Assembly (NCBI GenBank): GCA_900554905.1
Contig: USJB01000070.1
Span: 1-6,783, forward strand
Source: an uncultured Collinsella sp.
GTDB taxonomy: Bacteria; Actinomycetota; Coriobacteriia; Coriobacteriales; Coriobacteriaceae
Direction: 5' to 3'
DNA: 6,783 nt
The notes under the pieces were generated by a model. That model searched no databases. It was not told where the DNA came from and saw only the letters and a program-made list of their open reading frames with translations. Both the position numbers and the translations under genes were made by a program. Positions 1-5,801 of the stretch are shown piece by piece (the first letter of the stretch is position 1; each line of letters opens with the position of its first letter).

Positions 1-1014
1 CTCGAGCGTCAGGAACACGCGCTCGAGCTCCTCGCCTGCGGACTCAAGACCCGAGGTGGTCTTGAGGTCGGCGATGGGCTCAGTGTTGCGGATGCCGGCG
101 ACGACGTCCTCGCCCTGGGCGTTGACCAGAAAGTCGCCGTAGAATTCCTTAGTGCCATCGGCCGGGTTGCGCGTGAAGGCGACGCCAGTCGCGGATGTCT
201 CGCCCTTGTTACCAAAAGCCATGGCCTGAACGTTGACGGCGGTACCGAGCTCGTCGGAGATACCATGCTGCTTGCGATAGATGCAGGCACGCTCGTTCAT
301 CCAGCTGCCAAAGACGGCCTGGATGGCAAGGCGTAGCTGAAGCTCCGGGTCGTGCGGGAAGACGGGCTTGCCGTCAGCGACCTCGAGCTCGGGATACAGG
401 GAGGCATCGACGTTCTCGGAGAAGATGCCCTTAAAGGTCTCGACGAGTTCCTGCAGGTCCTCAGCCGAAAGCTCGGAATCGACGCGAACGCCGGCGACCA
501 GACGGGCCTGGGTCAGGGCGTTCTCGAACAGGTCGGCGTCAACGCCCATAACGACGTTGGAGAACATCTGAATAAAGCGGCGGTAGCTATCCCAAGCAAA
601 ACGCGGATTTTGCGTCTGGGCGATGAGCCCCTGAACGGAGTCGTCGTTGAGGCCTAAGTTGAGGACCGTGTCCATCATGCCGGGCATGGAGAACGGAGCG
701 CCCGAACGAACCGACACGAGCAGCGGATCGGAGGCGTCGCCGAGCTTCTTGCCGCAGCGGGCCTCGAGGTCCGCCTCGGCAGCAACGATCTCATCGAGTG
801 CGCCCTCGGGCCACACGTTGCCGGCACCGGAGTACTCGACGCAAGTCTGGCAGGTAATGGTAAAGCCACCGGGAACCGGCAGGCCGATACGGCTCATCTC
901 GGCAAGGTTCGCGCCCTTGCCGCCAAGCACAAAGTTCATGGACTTGTCGCCCTCAGTGACACAGGTGCCCTGGGCGTCGGTTCCAAAACGGTAAACCCTC
1001 TTGCAATCGCTCAC
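1..1014 (-). CDS. ppdK: Pyruvate phosphate dikinase, N-terminal part (cut by window edge)
   Basis: PPDK reversibly converts pyruvate, ATP and Pi to PEP, AMP and PPi in the cytoplasm. Only the first 338 codons are in the window; the family is usually about 880-900 residues, so the phospho-His domain, the Thr that PpsR modifies and the PEP/pyruvate barrel lie outside. Visible are the N-terminal ATP-grasp motifs: GGKGANLAEM (31-40), SVRSGAPFSMPGMMDTVLN (101-119) and FGNKGETSATGVAFTRNP (267-284), followed by NAQGEDVVAGIRN (298-310). SMPGMMDT and the GETSATGVAFTRNP stretch separate PPDK from PEP synthase. The start is GTG at 1014, with AAGGGG at 1022-1027; the nearby ATG at 1031 is out of frame. 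Codon 120 is a TTA Leu and codon 227 a CTA Leu, both rare in this window. It lies 249 nt after its regulator ppsR, with its own probable control region. Identity is very secure. Confidence 0.97.
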   Translation of the reverse strand, partial: MSDCKRVYRFGTDAQGTCVTEGDKSMNFVLGGKGANLAEMSRIGLPVPGGFTITCQTCVEYSGAGNVWPEGALDEIVAAEADLEARCGKKLGDASDPLLVSVRSGAPFSMPGMMDTVLNLGLNDDSVQGLIAQTQNPRFAWDSYRRFIQMFSNVVMGVDADLFENALTQARLVAGVRVDSELSAEDLQELVETFKGIFSENVDASLYPELEVADGKPVFPHDPELQLRLAIQAVFGSWMNERACIYRKQHGISDELGTAVNVQAMAFGNKGETSATGVAFTRNPADGTKEFYGDFLVNAQGEDVVAGIRNTEPIADLKTTSGLESAGEELERVFLTLE

Positions 1015-1021
1015 GATACTT

Positions 1022-1027
1022 CCCCTT
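1022..1027 (-). promoter_or_regulatory. Ribosome binding site of ppdK
   Basis: AAGGGG (inside GGAAGGGGAA) lies 7 nt before the GTG start at 1014. It decides the GTG start, since no other in-frame start with a Shine-Dalgarno is nearby. A GC-rich hairpin (1029-1046) ends directly upstream of it. Confidence 0.75.
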
Positions 1028-1028
1028 C

Positions 1029-1046
1029 CATGCGCTCTCGCGCACG
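1029..1046 (-). promoter_or_regulatory. Stem-loop abutting the ppdK ribosome binding site
   Basis: Read on the minus strand this is CGTGCGC-GAGA-GCGCATG: a 7-bp stem including one G-U pair, closed by a GAGA loop of the GNRA class. It ends one or two bases before the purine-rich Shine-Dalgarno of ppdK. Such a hairpin could protect the 5' end of the mRNA or tune translation; that role is inferred. The inner stem TGCGC/GCGCA is identical to that of the hairpin before ppsR (2144-2157). Confidence 0.45.
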
Positions 1047-1063
1047 ACCGTGGTAACGAATCG

Positions 1064-1103
1064 ACCCGCCGGATGCGGACCGTGAGGGAACTATACGGCG
1101 GGT
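1064..1103 (-). repeat. 8-bp perfect inverted repeat in the ppdK upstream region
   Basis: ACCCGCCG (1096-1103 on the minus strand) and CGGCGGGT (1064-1071) are perfect reverse complements separated by 24 nt. The TATAGT box at 1090-1095 lies in the spacer. It could be an operator around a promoter, or a leader hairpin if transcription starts further upstream. On the plus strand the second arm is followed by TTT, but no plus-strand gene would need a terminator there. Confidence 0.4.
1090..1095 (-). promoter_or_regulatory. Candidate -10 box of ppdK
   Basis: TATAGT matches five of six positions of the sigma-70 -10 consensus. No good -35 hexamer is found 16-18 nt upstream, so it would need an activator. 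Transcription would begin near 1083, giving a leader of about 70 nt. The CGTTTACC-like repeats would then be centred near -57, -79 and -89, which suits activator binding. This is weak evidence on its own. Confidence 0.3.
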
Positions 1104-1136
1104 TTTATGCCGACATGAGAAGATGATGCGCGGTTT

Positions 1137-1176
1137 GGTAAACGAGCTAAAACTAGCGGTAAACGGTAGGTAAAGG
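1137..1176 (-). repeat. Three helically phased CGTTTACC-like repeats upstream of ppdK
   Basis: On the minus strand the copies are CCTTTACC (1169-1176), CGTTTACC with an extra 5' C (1158-1166) and CGTTTACC (1137-1144). Their left ends on the plus strand are 21 and 11 nt apart, close to two turns and one turn of DNA, so all copies face the same side. Between the lower two copies is a small inverted repeat, GCTA-AAAC-TAGC (1146-1157). The arrangement resembles a multi-site operator for a regulator of ppdK. The cognate protein is unknown and none is encoded here apart from PpsR, which is an enzyme. Confidence 0.45.
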
Positions 1177-1199
1177 TGGTTACCTTATGAAGATACCAC
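1176..1199 (-). repeat. Imperfect palindrome / potential hairpin between ppsR and ppdK
   Basis: On the minus strand GTGGTATCTT and AAGGTAACCAC flank CAT and can pair over ten base pairs, with one G-U pair and one bulged A. There is no following run of T, so it is a poor intrinsic terminator. It overlaps the outermost CCTTTACC repeat by one base and contains GGTTACC (1178-1184). It may be an operator, or a leader hairpin if transcription starts near 1220. Confidence 0.35.
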
Positions 1200-1221
1200 T
1201 GTAAGAAAGTGCAGGTCAGAT

Positions 1222-1250
1222 GCGATATTTTTGCTAAATCGCTTTATCAA
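1222..1250 (-). promoter_or_regulatory. Candidate upstream promoter for ppdK
   Basis: TTGATA (1245-1250) is a good -35 hexamer, and 17 nt downstream lies TATCGC (1222-1227), a weak -10. The region is AT-rich compared with its surroundings and begins just after the tandem TAA TAG stop of ppsR. If used, it would give a leader of about 200 nt carrying all the repeats and hairpins of this gap. It competes with the TATAGT box at 1090-1095. Confidence 0.3.
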
Positions 1251-1263
1251 AATGCTGCTACTA

Positions 1264-2130
1264 TTAGGCTCGACGGGCGGCGCGGCGGGAACGGGCTTCT
1301 TGGATTTCCTCCAAGTGGCTAATGATCTCGGAGGCGCTCTCCTCGATCGCCTTGCCATCGGTACGCACCACAAAGCAGCCTAGGCGTTTCATGAGGGCAC
1401 GAGCTTCCTCAAGCTCGCTGCGCACGCTCTCGGGCTCGGCATAGGAGCCGGCAACGGCACGGGCGTAATCATCGCCCAAGCGGCTATCGCGAATCTCAGA
1501 AATAACGTCGACGGTCGAAATTAGGCCGAACAGGCGCATCGGGTCAACCTCGTAAATCGACTTGGGCGGCTCCATGCCGTGCGCCAGAGGGACATTAGCA
1601 ACCTTGTAACCTTGATAGGCCAAATACATCGACAGCGGCGTCTTGGACGTGCGTGATACGCCCAACAGCACGATATCGGCACCCGACAGATCGTCGCAGC
1701 CGCGTCCATCATCGTGCTCAACGAAATACTCCATGGCCTCGATACGATGGAAATAGCGGTCATCGGTCCTGTGAATCACGCCCGCAACGCCCTTGGGCGG
1801 CACACCGATGAGCGACGACAGCACGGCAAGCGTCGGGCCGATCAGGTCGACCGAGCGAATATGCAACATACCCAAGTAGTCGAGCACGCGAGCACGAAGG
1901 GCCGGGTCGACAATGGTGTGGAACACGGCGATATCGCGATGGTCGGCATCGACGCGCGGGCCCACAAACGACTCCACCTGCTCCACCGAGGTCACCTTAG
2001 GCAAGCGCAAAACACGAAAAGCCCCTTCATCAAATTGCCCGGACGCCGCAAGCACCACCTCACAAGCGGTATCACCGAGCGAGTCGGAGATAACGATAAC
2101 GGTGGGACGAGCGGTGACCGGGCAATCCAT
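1264..2130 (-). CDS. ppsR: Pyruvate phosphate dikinase regulatory protein (bifunctional Ser/Thr kinase and phosphorylase, DUF299 family)
   Basis: This 288-residue cytoplasmic enzyme switches PPDK off and on. It phosphorylates the active-site Thr using ADP and removes the phosphate by Pi-dependent phosphorolysis. Seen here: an N-terminal fold beginning VIVISDSLGDTA (11-22), FHRIEAMEYFVEHDDG (127-142), and the nucleotide-binding P-loop GVSRTSKTPLS (157-167) followed by YLAYQGYKVANVPL, all hallmarks of the PPDK/PEP synthase regulatory family. Length is slightly above the usual 270-280 because of a basic Arg/Ala tail (279-288). The ATG start is backed by a strong AAGGAG six nt upstream. It lies 34 nt after glyS, probably in the same transcript, and ends in tandem stops (TAA TAG). 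Linkage to ppdK, and the absence of a PEP synthase gene nearby, point to PPDK rather than PpsA as target. Confidence 0.95.
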   Translation of the reverse strand: MDCPVTARPTVIVISDSLGDTACEVVLAASGQFDEGAFRVLRLPKVTSVEQVESFVGPRVDADHRDIAVFHTIVDPALRARVLDYLGMLHIRSVDLIGPTLAVLSSLIGVPPKGVAGVIHRTDDRYFHRIEAMEYFVEHDDGRGCDDLSGADIVLLGVSRTSKTPLSMYLAYQGYKVANVPLAHGMEPPKSIYEVDPMRLFGLISTVDVISEIRDSRLGDDYARAVAGSYAEPESVRSELEEARALMKRLGCFVVRTDGKAIEESASEIISHLEEIQEARSRRAARRA

Positions 2131-2136
2131 GCGGAG

Positions 2137-2142
2137 CTCCTT
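2137..2142 (-). promoter_or_regulatory. Ribosome binding site of ppsR
   Basis: AAGGAG within AAAAGGAG lies 6 nt before the ATG at 2130, a near-ideal Shine-Dalgarno. It begins one base after the small hairpin at 2144-2157. Confidence 0.75.
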
Positions 2143-2143
2143 T

Positions 2144-2157
2144 TGCGCTTATGCGCA
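2144..2157 (-). promoter_or_regulatory. Short stem-loop between glyS and ppsR
   Basis: On the minus strand TGCGC-ATAA-GCGCA forms a 5-bp GC-rich stem with a 4-nt loop. It starts 7 nt after the glyS stop and ends one base before the ppsR Shine-Dalgarno. It is followed by AAAA rather than a T tract, so it is not an intrinsic terminator. The stem sequence equals the core of the hairpin in front of ppdK. Confidence 0.4.
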
Positions 2158-2164
2158 GGCTGGC

Positions 2165-4261
2165 TTACTTTTTGCGGGCAAGCTCACCGATGTTGGCGAT
2201 GCCGGAGAAAACGGCCTCGAAGCGGTTGAGCAGCTTAAGGCGATTATCGCGGAGCTGCTCGTCCTTGTCCATGACCATAACCTCATCGAAGAAACGGTCG
2301 ATGGGCGCGCGCAGGGCGGCGAGGGCGGCAAATGCGGCCGGGTAGTCCTCGGCAGCAAGGGCAGCATCGACAGCAGTCTGAGCAGCCTCGGAAGCATCGG
2401 CAAGCGCGAGCTCGGCCTCGCCCATCAGGCTGCGGTCGTACTCCGCGCCCAGCTCGGGCTTGGAGATGTGCGCGGCACGGGCATAGGCCGTAGCCAGGTT
2501 GTCAAAGGTCTCGGCATCGTTCTTGCGGGCCTCGTCGAGGGCGGCGCAGCGGGCAAAGAAGACCGACGGCGCGATGATGTGCACCGCGGAGACGGCGGCA
2601 ACGGTATCAGCCGGGATCTTTTCGTCGCGGGCCATGCTCACCAGGCGGCCATGGAAGAAGTCACGAACCTGCTGGGCGACCTCGGCGGCGTCGAACTCAA
2701 TGCCCTGCTCGCTATAGAGCTCGAGGGCGAAGTCGATGAGCGACGTGGGGTCGATCGGCAGGCGGTCGCGCAGGATGTTGATGATGCCGATAGCGGCACG
2801 ACGCAGCGCGTAGGGGTCCGAAGAGCCGGTCGGGGGCTCGCCGATGGCAAAGATACCGGCGATGGTATCGAGCTTGTCGGCGCAAGCCACGATGCAGCCA
2901 GCGGTGCCCTCAGGCAGCTCGTCACCGGCAAAGCGGGGACGATAGTGATCGCGGATAGCATGAGCGACCTCGTCGTTCTCCCCCATCGCGGTCGCGTAAT
3001 AACCGCCCATCACGCCCTGCTGGCTCGTGAACTCGACGACGGCGTTAGACACCAGGTCGGCCTTGCACAGGTGCGCGGCACGGCCGGCATCGGCGGCAAG
3101 GTGGGCGCCGAGATGAGCCTCGCGGGCGATAGCGAGCGCGAGCTGCTCGATGCGCTCGGACTTGGCGAGCACGCTACCGAGCTTCTCCTGGAAGGCAACC
3201 TTGGCCAGACGCTCGCGGAACTCGTCGAGGGAGATCTTCAGGTCCTCCTCGTAGAAGAACTTGGCGTCGTCCAGACGGGCGCGCACGACGCGCTCGTTGC
3301 CGTCAATCACGCGCTCGGCATTCTCGGGCTTGCTGTTGGAAACGACCACGAACTCACGCGTGAGCTTGCCCTCGCCGTCATAGATCGGGAAGTAGCGCTG
3401 GTTGGTGAGCATGGACTCGCAGATAATCTCGTGCGGGACCTTGAGGAACTCCTCATCGAAGGTACCGACGAGCACCGTCGGCCACTCGCAGAGGTTAATG
3501 ACCTCCTCGAAGACCTTCTTGGGCGTATCGACATGGCAGCCGGGACGGGCAGCCTCGACCTCGGCGATACCGGCGAGGATGGCCTCACGACGGCGCTCGG
3601 CAGAAAGCACGCCGGCGTCCTCGAGCACTTGCTCGTAGACGGCGGGGCTGGCGACCACATGGTCACCGGGGCCAAGTACGCGATGACCACGCGTGGTGTT
3701 GCCACTCGTCACGTCGGCAAACGACACGGGCACAACATCCTCGCCCAGAAGGCAGCAAATCCAACGGACCGGACGAACAAAGGTAGCATGCTCGTGACCC
3801 CAGCGCTGGGAGCGGTAGTTGGGCCACTGCAGGCCGGCGATGGTCTTCTCGCACAGAGCGGTCAGAATCGGCGTAGCCGGTGCGGAGGGAATATTCTTCT
3901 CGGCGAACACATACTCACGACCGTCAGTGTCCTCGCGACGGACCAGGTCCTCGGCAGCCACACCGCACTTGCGGGCAAAGCCCTGGGCGGCCTTGGTGGC
4001 GTTACCGTCAGCGTCGAACGCGATGTTTGCCGCGGGGCCGCGCTTGACCTCGTGAACCTCGTCGGTCGCGGTGGCGACGTCGGCAACGAGCGCAGCCAGG
4101 CGGCGCGGGCTCGAGATCACGCGGACCTCGCCGTGGGCCAGACCGGCCTCGTCGAGACCCTTGGCGATCATGGTGCCAAGCTGCTTGACGGCATTGTTCA
4201 GCGGTGCAGAGGGCATTTCCTCCGTACCGATCTCAAACAGGAAATCCTTAGCGTCTGCCAT
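2165..4261 (-). CDS. glyS: Glycyl-tRNA synthetase beta subunit
   Basis: This is the beta chain of the bacterial two-subunit (alpha2beta2) glycyl-tRNA synthetase. It binds tRNA-Gly and works with GlyQ, which activates glycine. The 698 residues match the family's usual 680-700. Landmarks are the N-terminal FEIGTEEMP (9-17), SSPRRLAA (50-57), RWGHEHATFVRPVRW (153-167), MLTNQRYFP (284-292), the KADLVSNAVVEFTSQQGVMGGYYA region (about 400-423), ADKLDTIAGIFAIG (461-474), SSDPYALRR (480-488) and the C-terminal FFDEVMVMDKDEQLRDNR (657-674) of the anticodon-binding domain. A stretch at about 615-655 is unusually Ala-rich. The ATG is 3 nt after the glyQ stop, with GAGGTG nine nt upstream inside glyQ, so the two are likely translationally coupled for 1:1 output. 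The reading frame contains no TTA, CTA or TCA codon. Confidence 0.98.
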   Translation of the reverse strand: MADAKDFLFEIGTEEMPSAPLNNAVKQLGTMIAKGLDEAGLAHGEVRVISSPRRLAALVADVATATDEVHEVKRGPAANIAFDADGNATKAAQGFARKCGVAAEDLVRREDTDGREYVFAEKNIPSAPATPILTALCEKTIAGLQWPNYRSQRWGHEHATFVRPVRWICCLLGEDVVPVSFADVTSGNTTRGHRVLGPGDHVVASPAVYEQVLEDAGVLSAERRREAILAGIAEVEAARPGCHVDTPKKVFEEVINLCEWPTVLVGTFDEEFLKVPHEIICESMLTNQRYFPIYDGEGKLTREFVVVSNSKPENAERVIDGNERVVRARLDDAKFFYEEDLKISLDEFRERLAKVAFQEKLGSVLAKSERIEQLALAIAREAHLGAHLAADAGRAAHLCKADLVSNAVVEFTSQQGVMGGYYATAMGENDEVAHAIRDHYRPRFAGDELPEGTAGCIVACADKLDTIAGIFAIGEPPTGSSDPYALRRAAIGIINILRDRLPIDPTSLIDFALELYSEQGIEFDAAEVAQQVRDFFHGRLVSMARDEKIPADTVAAVSAVHIIAPSVFFARCAALDEARKNDAETFDNLATAYARAAHISKPELGAEYDRSLMGEAELALADASEAAQTAVDAALAAEDYPAAFAALAALRAPIDRFFDEVMVMDKDEQLRDNRLKLLNRFEAVFSGIANIGELARKK

Positions 4262-4264
4262 GGC

Positions 4265-5176
4265 TTACGCCACCTCGCCTTCCTGGTCGGCATTCTCGTT
4301 GACTCCGGCGACCTCGGCCATGTAGGCCTCGCAGCACGCCTTGGCGACGGCGCGGACGCGCAGGATGTAGTTGGCACGCTCGACTGCGGACAGAGCGCCG
4401 CGGGCATCGAGCAGGTTGAAAGCGTGGCTGCACTTCATGACGCAGTCATATGCCGGCAGCGGCAGCTTGCGCTCTAGACAGGAATGGCACTCGGCCTCGT
4501 AGTCGTCAAACTTCTGACGCATCATCTCGACGTTGGCGACCTCAAAGTTGTAGGCACTGAACTCGCGCTCGTTCTCGAGGAACACGTCGCCATAGGTCAT
4601 GGGCGTGCCGTCGGGCAGGTAGCTCCACACCAGGTCGTAGACCGAGTTGACGCCCTGGGCGTACATGGCGATGCGCTCCAGACCGTAGGTGATCTCGACG
4701 GGCACGGGGTCGACCTCGATACCGCCCACCTGCTGGAAGTACGTAAACTGCGTGACTTCCATGCCGTTGAGCCAGACCTCCCAGCCAAGGCCCCAGGCGC
4801 CGAGCGTCGGGCTCTCCCAGTCGTCCTCGACAAAGCGGACGTCATGGTCGTTGGGGTCCAGACCGATAGCGGCAAGAGACCCCAGGTAAAGCTCCTGGGC
4901 GTTGACCGGAGAGGGCTTGATGAGCACCTGGAACTGATAGTAGTGCTGCATGCGGTTGGGGTTCTCGCCATAGCGGCCGTCGGCGGGACGGCGGCAGGGC
5001 TGCGCATAGCAGGTGCGCCACTCGGCGGGACCGAGCGAGCGCAGCGTGGTCGCGGTATGGAAGGTACCGGCACCGACCTCGGAGTCATAGGGCTGCATAA
5101 TGACGCAGCCCTGCTCGCCCCAGTACTGCTGGAGGCGCAGGATGATGTCTTGGAAGGAAAGCGATGAAGCGTTCAT
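4265..5176 (-). CDS. glyQ: Glycyl-tRNA synthetase alpha subunit
   Basis: This is the catalytic class II alpha chain, which makes glycyl-adenylate and, with GlyS, charges tRNA-Gly. At 303 residues it is normal length. Visible are SFQDIILRLQQYWGEQGC (7-24), EVGAGTFH (33-40), the motif 2 region with RRPADGRYGENPNR (62-75) and HYYQFQVLIKPSP (78-90), RFVEDDWESPTLGAWGLGW (114-132), GMEVTQFTYFQQVGG (138-152), and motif 3 YGLERIAMYAQG (164-175). The usual PSRRP reads PCRRP here, with Cys at residue 61. The ATG at 5176 is the only sensible start, because an in-frame TAA lies about 30 nt upstream. Its likely Shine-Dalgarno, GAGGGG (5188-5193), is 11 nt away, a little long. It lies 59 nt after lepB. There is no room for a T-box leader in this gap. 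Confidence 0.98.
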   Translation of the reverse strand: MNASSLSFQDIILRLQQYWGEQGCVIMQPYDSEVGAGTFHTATTLRSLGPAEWRTCYAQPCRRPADGRYGENPNRMQHYYQFQVLIKPSPVNAQELYLGSLAAIGLDPNDHDVRFVEDDWESPTLGAWGLGWEVWLNGMEVTQFTYFQQVGGIEVDPVPVEITYGLERIAMYAQGVNSVYDLVWSYLPDGTPMTYGDVFLENEREFSAYNFEVANVEMMRQKFDDYEAECHSCLERKLPLPAYDCVMKCSHAFNLLDARGALSAVERANYILRVRAVAKACCEAYMAEVAGVNENADQEGEVA

Positions 5177-5187
5177 GCCTCTAATAT

Positions 5188-5193
5188 CCCCTC
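5188..5193 (-). promoter_or_regulatory. Probable ribosome binding site of glyQ
   Basis: GAGGGG lies 11 nt before the ATG, longer than the usual 5-9. A second purine block, AGAGG (5178-5182), is only 1 nt from the ATG and too close. The spacing may make initiation less efficient than at its neighbours. No good promoter hexamer pair is seen in the 59-nt gap. Confidence 0.5.
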
Positions 5194-5235
5194 GTCGAAA
5201 CGATTACACGGTTAGGTACTGTACTATAGCGGTTT

Positions 5236-5799
5236 TTAGTCGATAGCGCCGATGCGGTTGAGCGGCCAGTAGCGCACGAGTGCCACGGCGATCAAATCAG
5301 AGCGATCGACGGGACCAAAGTAGCGTGAGTCGGCAGAGTTTTCGCGGTTGTCGCCCATCACCCACACACAGTCGTCAGGGACGGTGTAGGGATAGCTCAC
5401 CTGAGCGCCGGGGGCTTGGACCGAAAGCGGCCAGCTCATGCCAGTCGTATAGTCCTCATCGAGCGCCTGGCCGTCAACGACGACCTTGCCGTCCTGCAGA
5501 TCGACCGTCTGACCGGCCGTGGCGATGACGCGCTTTACCAGCACGTCATGCTCGGACGTGGCATCGGGGTTGTGGAACACCACGATATCGCCCTGTTTGA
5601 CAGGCTGGCCGAGCTCAAGGCTCACCTTTTGCGCCAGGATCTGGTCTCCGATCTCGATCGTGGACTCCATGGAACCGGTAGGCACCACAAAGGGTTCGAC
5701 CACAAACGAGCGAATCAAGAAGGTGGCGACCAGTGCGATCGCGATGACCGCGATCCACTCAAAAGCGCCCCTCAACGCGGAATGTTGCGTAGGAACCAT
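5236..5799 (-). CDS. lepB: Signal peptidase I
   Basis: Type I signal peptidase: a membrane-anchored Ser/Lys protease that cleaves signal peptides from exported proteins on the outer face of the membrane. Numbered from the upstream GTG, it has one N-terminal membrane span (about 16-34, FEWIAVIAIALVATFLI), then box B with the catalytic Ser45 in PTGSMEST, box D with the general-base Lys91 in VLVKRVIATAGQ, and box E GDNRENSADSRYFGPV (151-166). At 187-189 residues it is the short Gram-positive form with a single span. I chose ATG at 5799 because GAGGAG (5805-5810) stands 5 nt upstream; the alternative GTG at 5805 would overlap the trmD stop as GTGA but has that Shine-Dalgarno directly against it. 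Its frame follows trmD with a 2-nt gap, so coupling is likely. It ends with TAA before a 59-nt gap. Confidence 0.96.
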   Translation of the reverse strand: MVPTQHSALRGAFEWIAVIAIALVATFLIRSFVVEPFVVPTGSMESTIEIGDQILAQKVSLELGQPVKQGDIVVFHNPDATSEHDVLVKRVIATAGQTVDLQDGKVVVDGQALDEDYTTGMSWPLSVQAPGAQVSYPYTVPDDCVWVMGDNRENSADSRYFGPVDRSDLIAVALVRYWPLNRIGAID

Positions 5800-5801
5800 A
5801 C

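Larger units (their letters stand above)
1015..1263 (-). promoter_or_regulatory. ppsR-ppdK intergenic control region
   Basis: This is the only sizeable non-coding stretch in the window. It is AT-richer than the genes in its ppsR-side half. It holds two candidate promoters (1222-1250 and 1090-1095), three phased CGTTTACC-like repeats, an imperfect palindrome, an 8-bp inverted repeat and a GNRA hairpin at the ribosome binding site. No coding frame on either strand looks real. The density of signals suggests ppdK is regulated separately from the upstream genes. Confidence 0.6.

Noticed and set aside
1..27. Repeated CTCGAG sites at the window edge
   Set aside because: They are ordinary Leu-Glu codon pairs in ppdK; no sign of a cloning or insertion junction.
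1096..1106. Plus-strand terminator (CGGCGGGT followed by TTT)
   Set aside because: No plus-strand gene precedes it, the loop would be 24 nt and the T run is short.
1913..4477. Very long plus-strand open frame (854 codons)
   Set aside because: Codon-aligned antisense of glyS and glyQ, with low-complexity Gly/Ala/Val/Asp-rich translation and no family resemblance; glyS and glyQ are certain on the other strand.
4484..5167. Plus-strand open frame of 227 codons opposite glyQ
   Set aside because: Same codon-aligned antisense effect; no recognisable domain.
5212..5226. Small imperfect palindrome TAGGTAC-T-GTACTA between lepB and glyQ
   Set aside because: Short arms, one-base centre and no T tract on the minus strand; could be chance.
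5177..5235. Promoter in the lepB-glyQ gap
   Set aside because: TATAGT (5223-5228) and TGTAAT (5203-5208) resemble -10 boxes, but no -35-like hexamer lies 16-18 nt upstream of either, so I do not call a promoter.
5177..5235. T-box or glycine riboswitch for glyQS
   Set aside because: Only 59 nt between lepB and glyQ, far too short for a T-box, and no glycine riboswitch core is seen.
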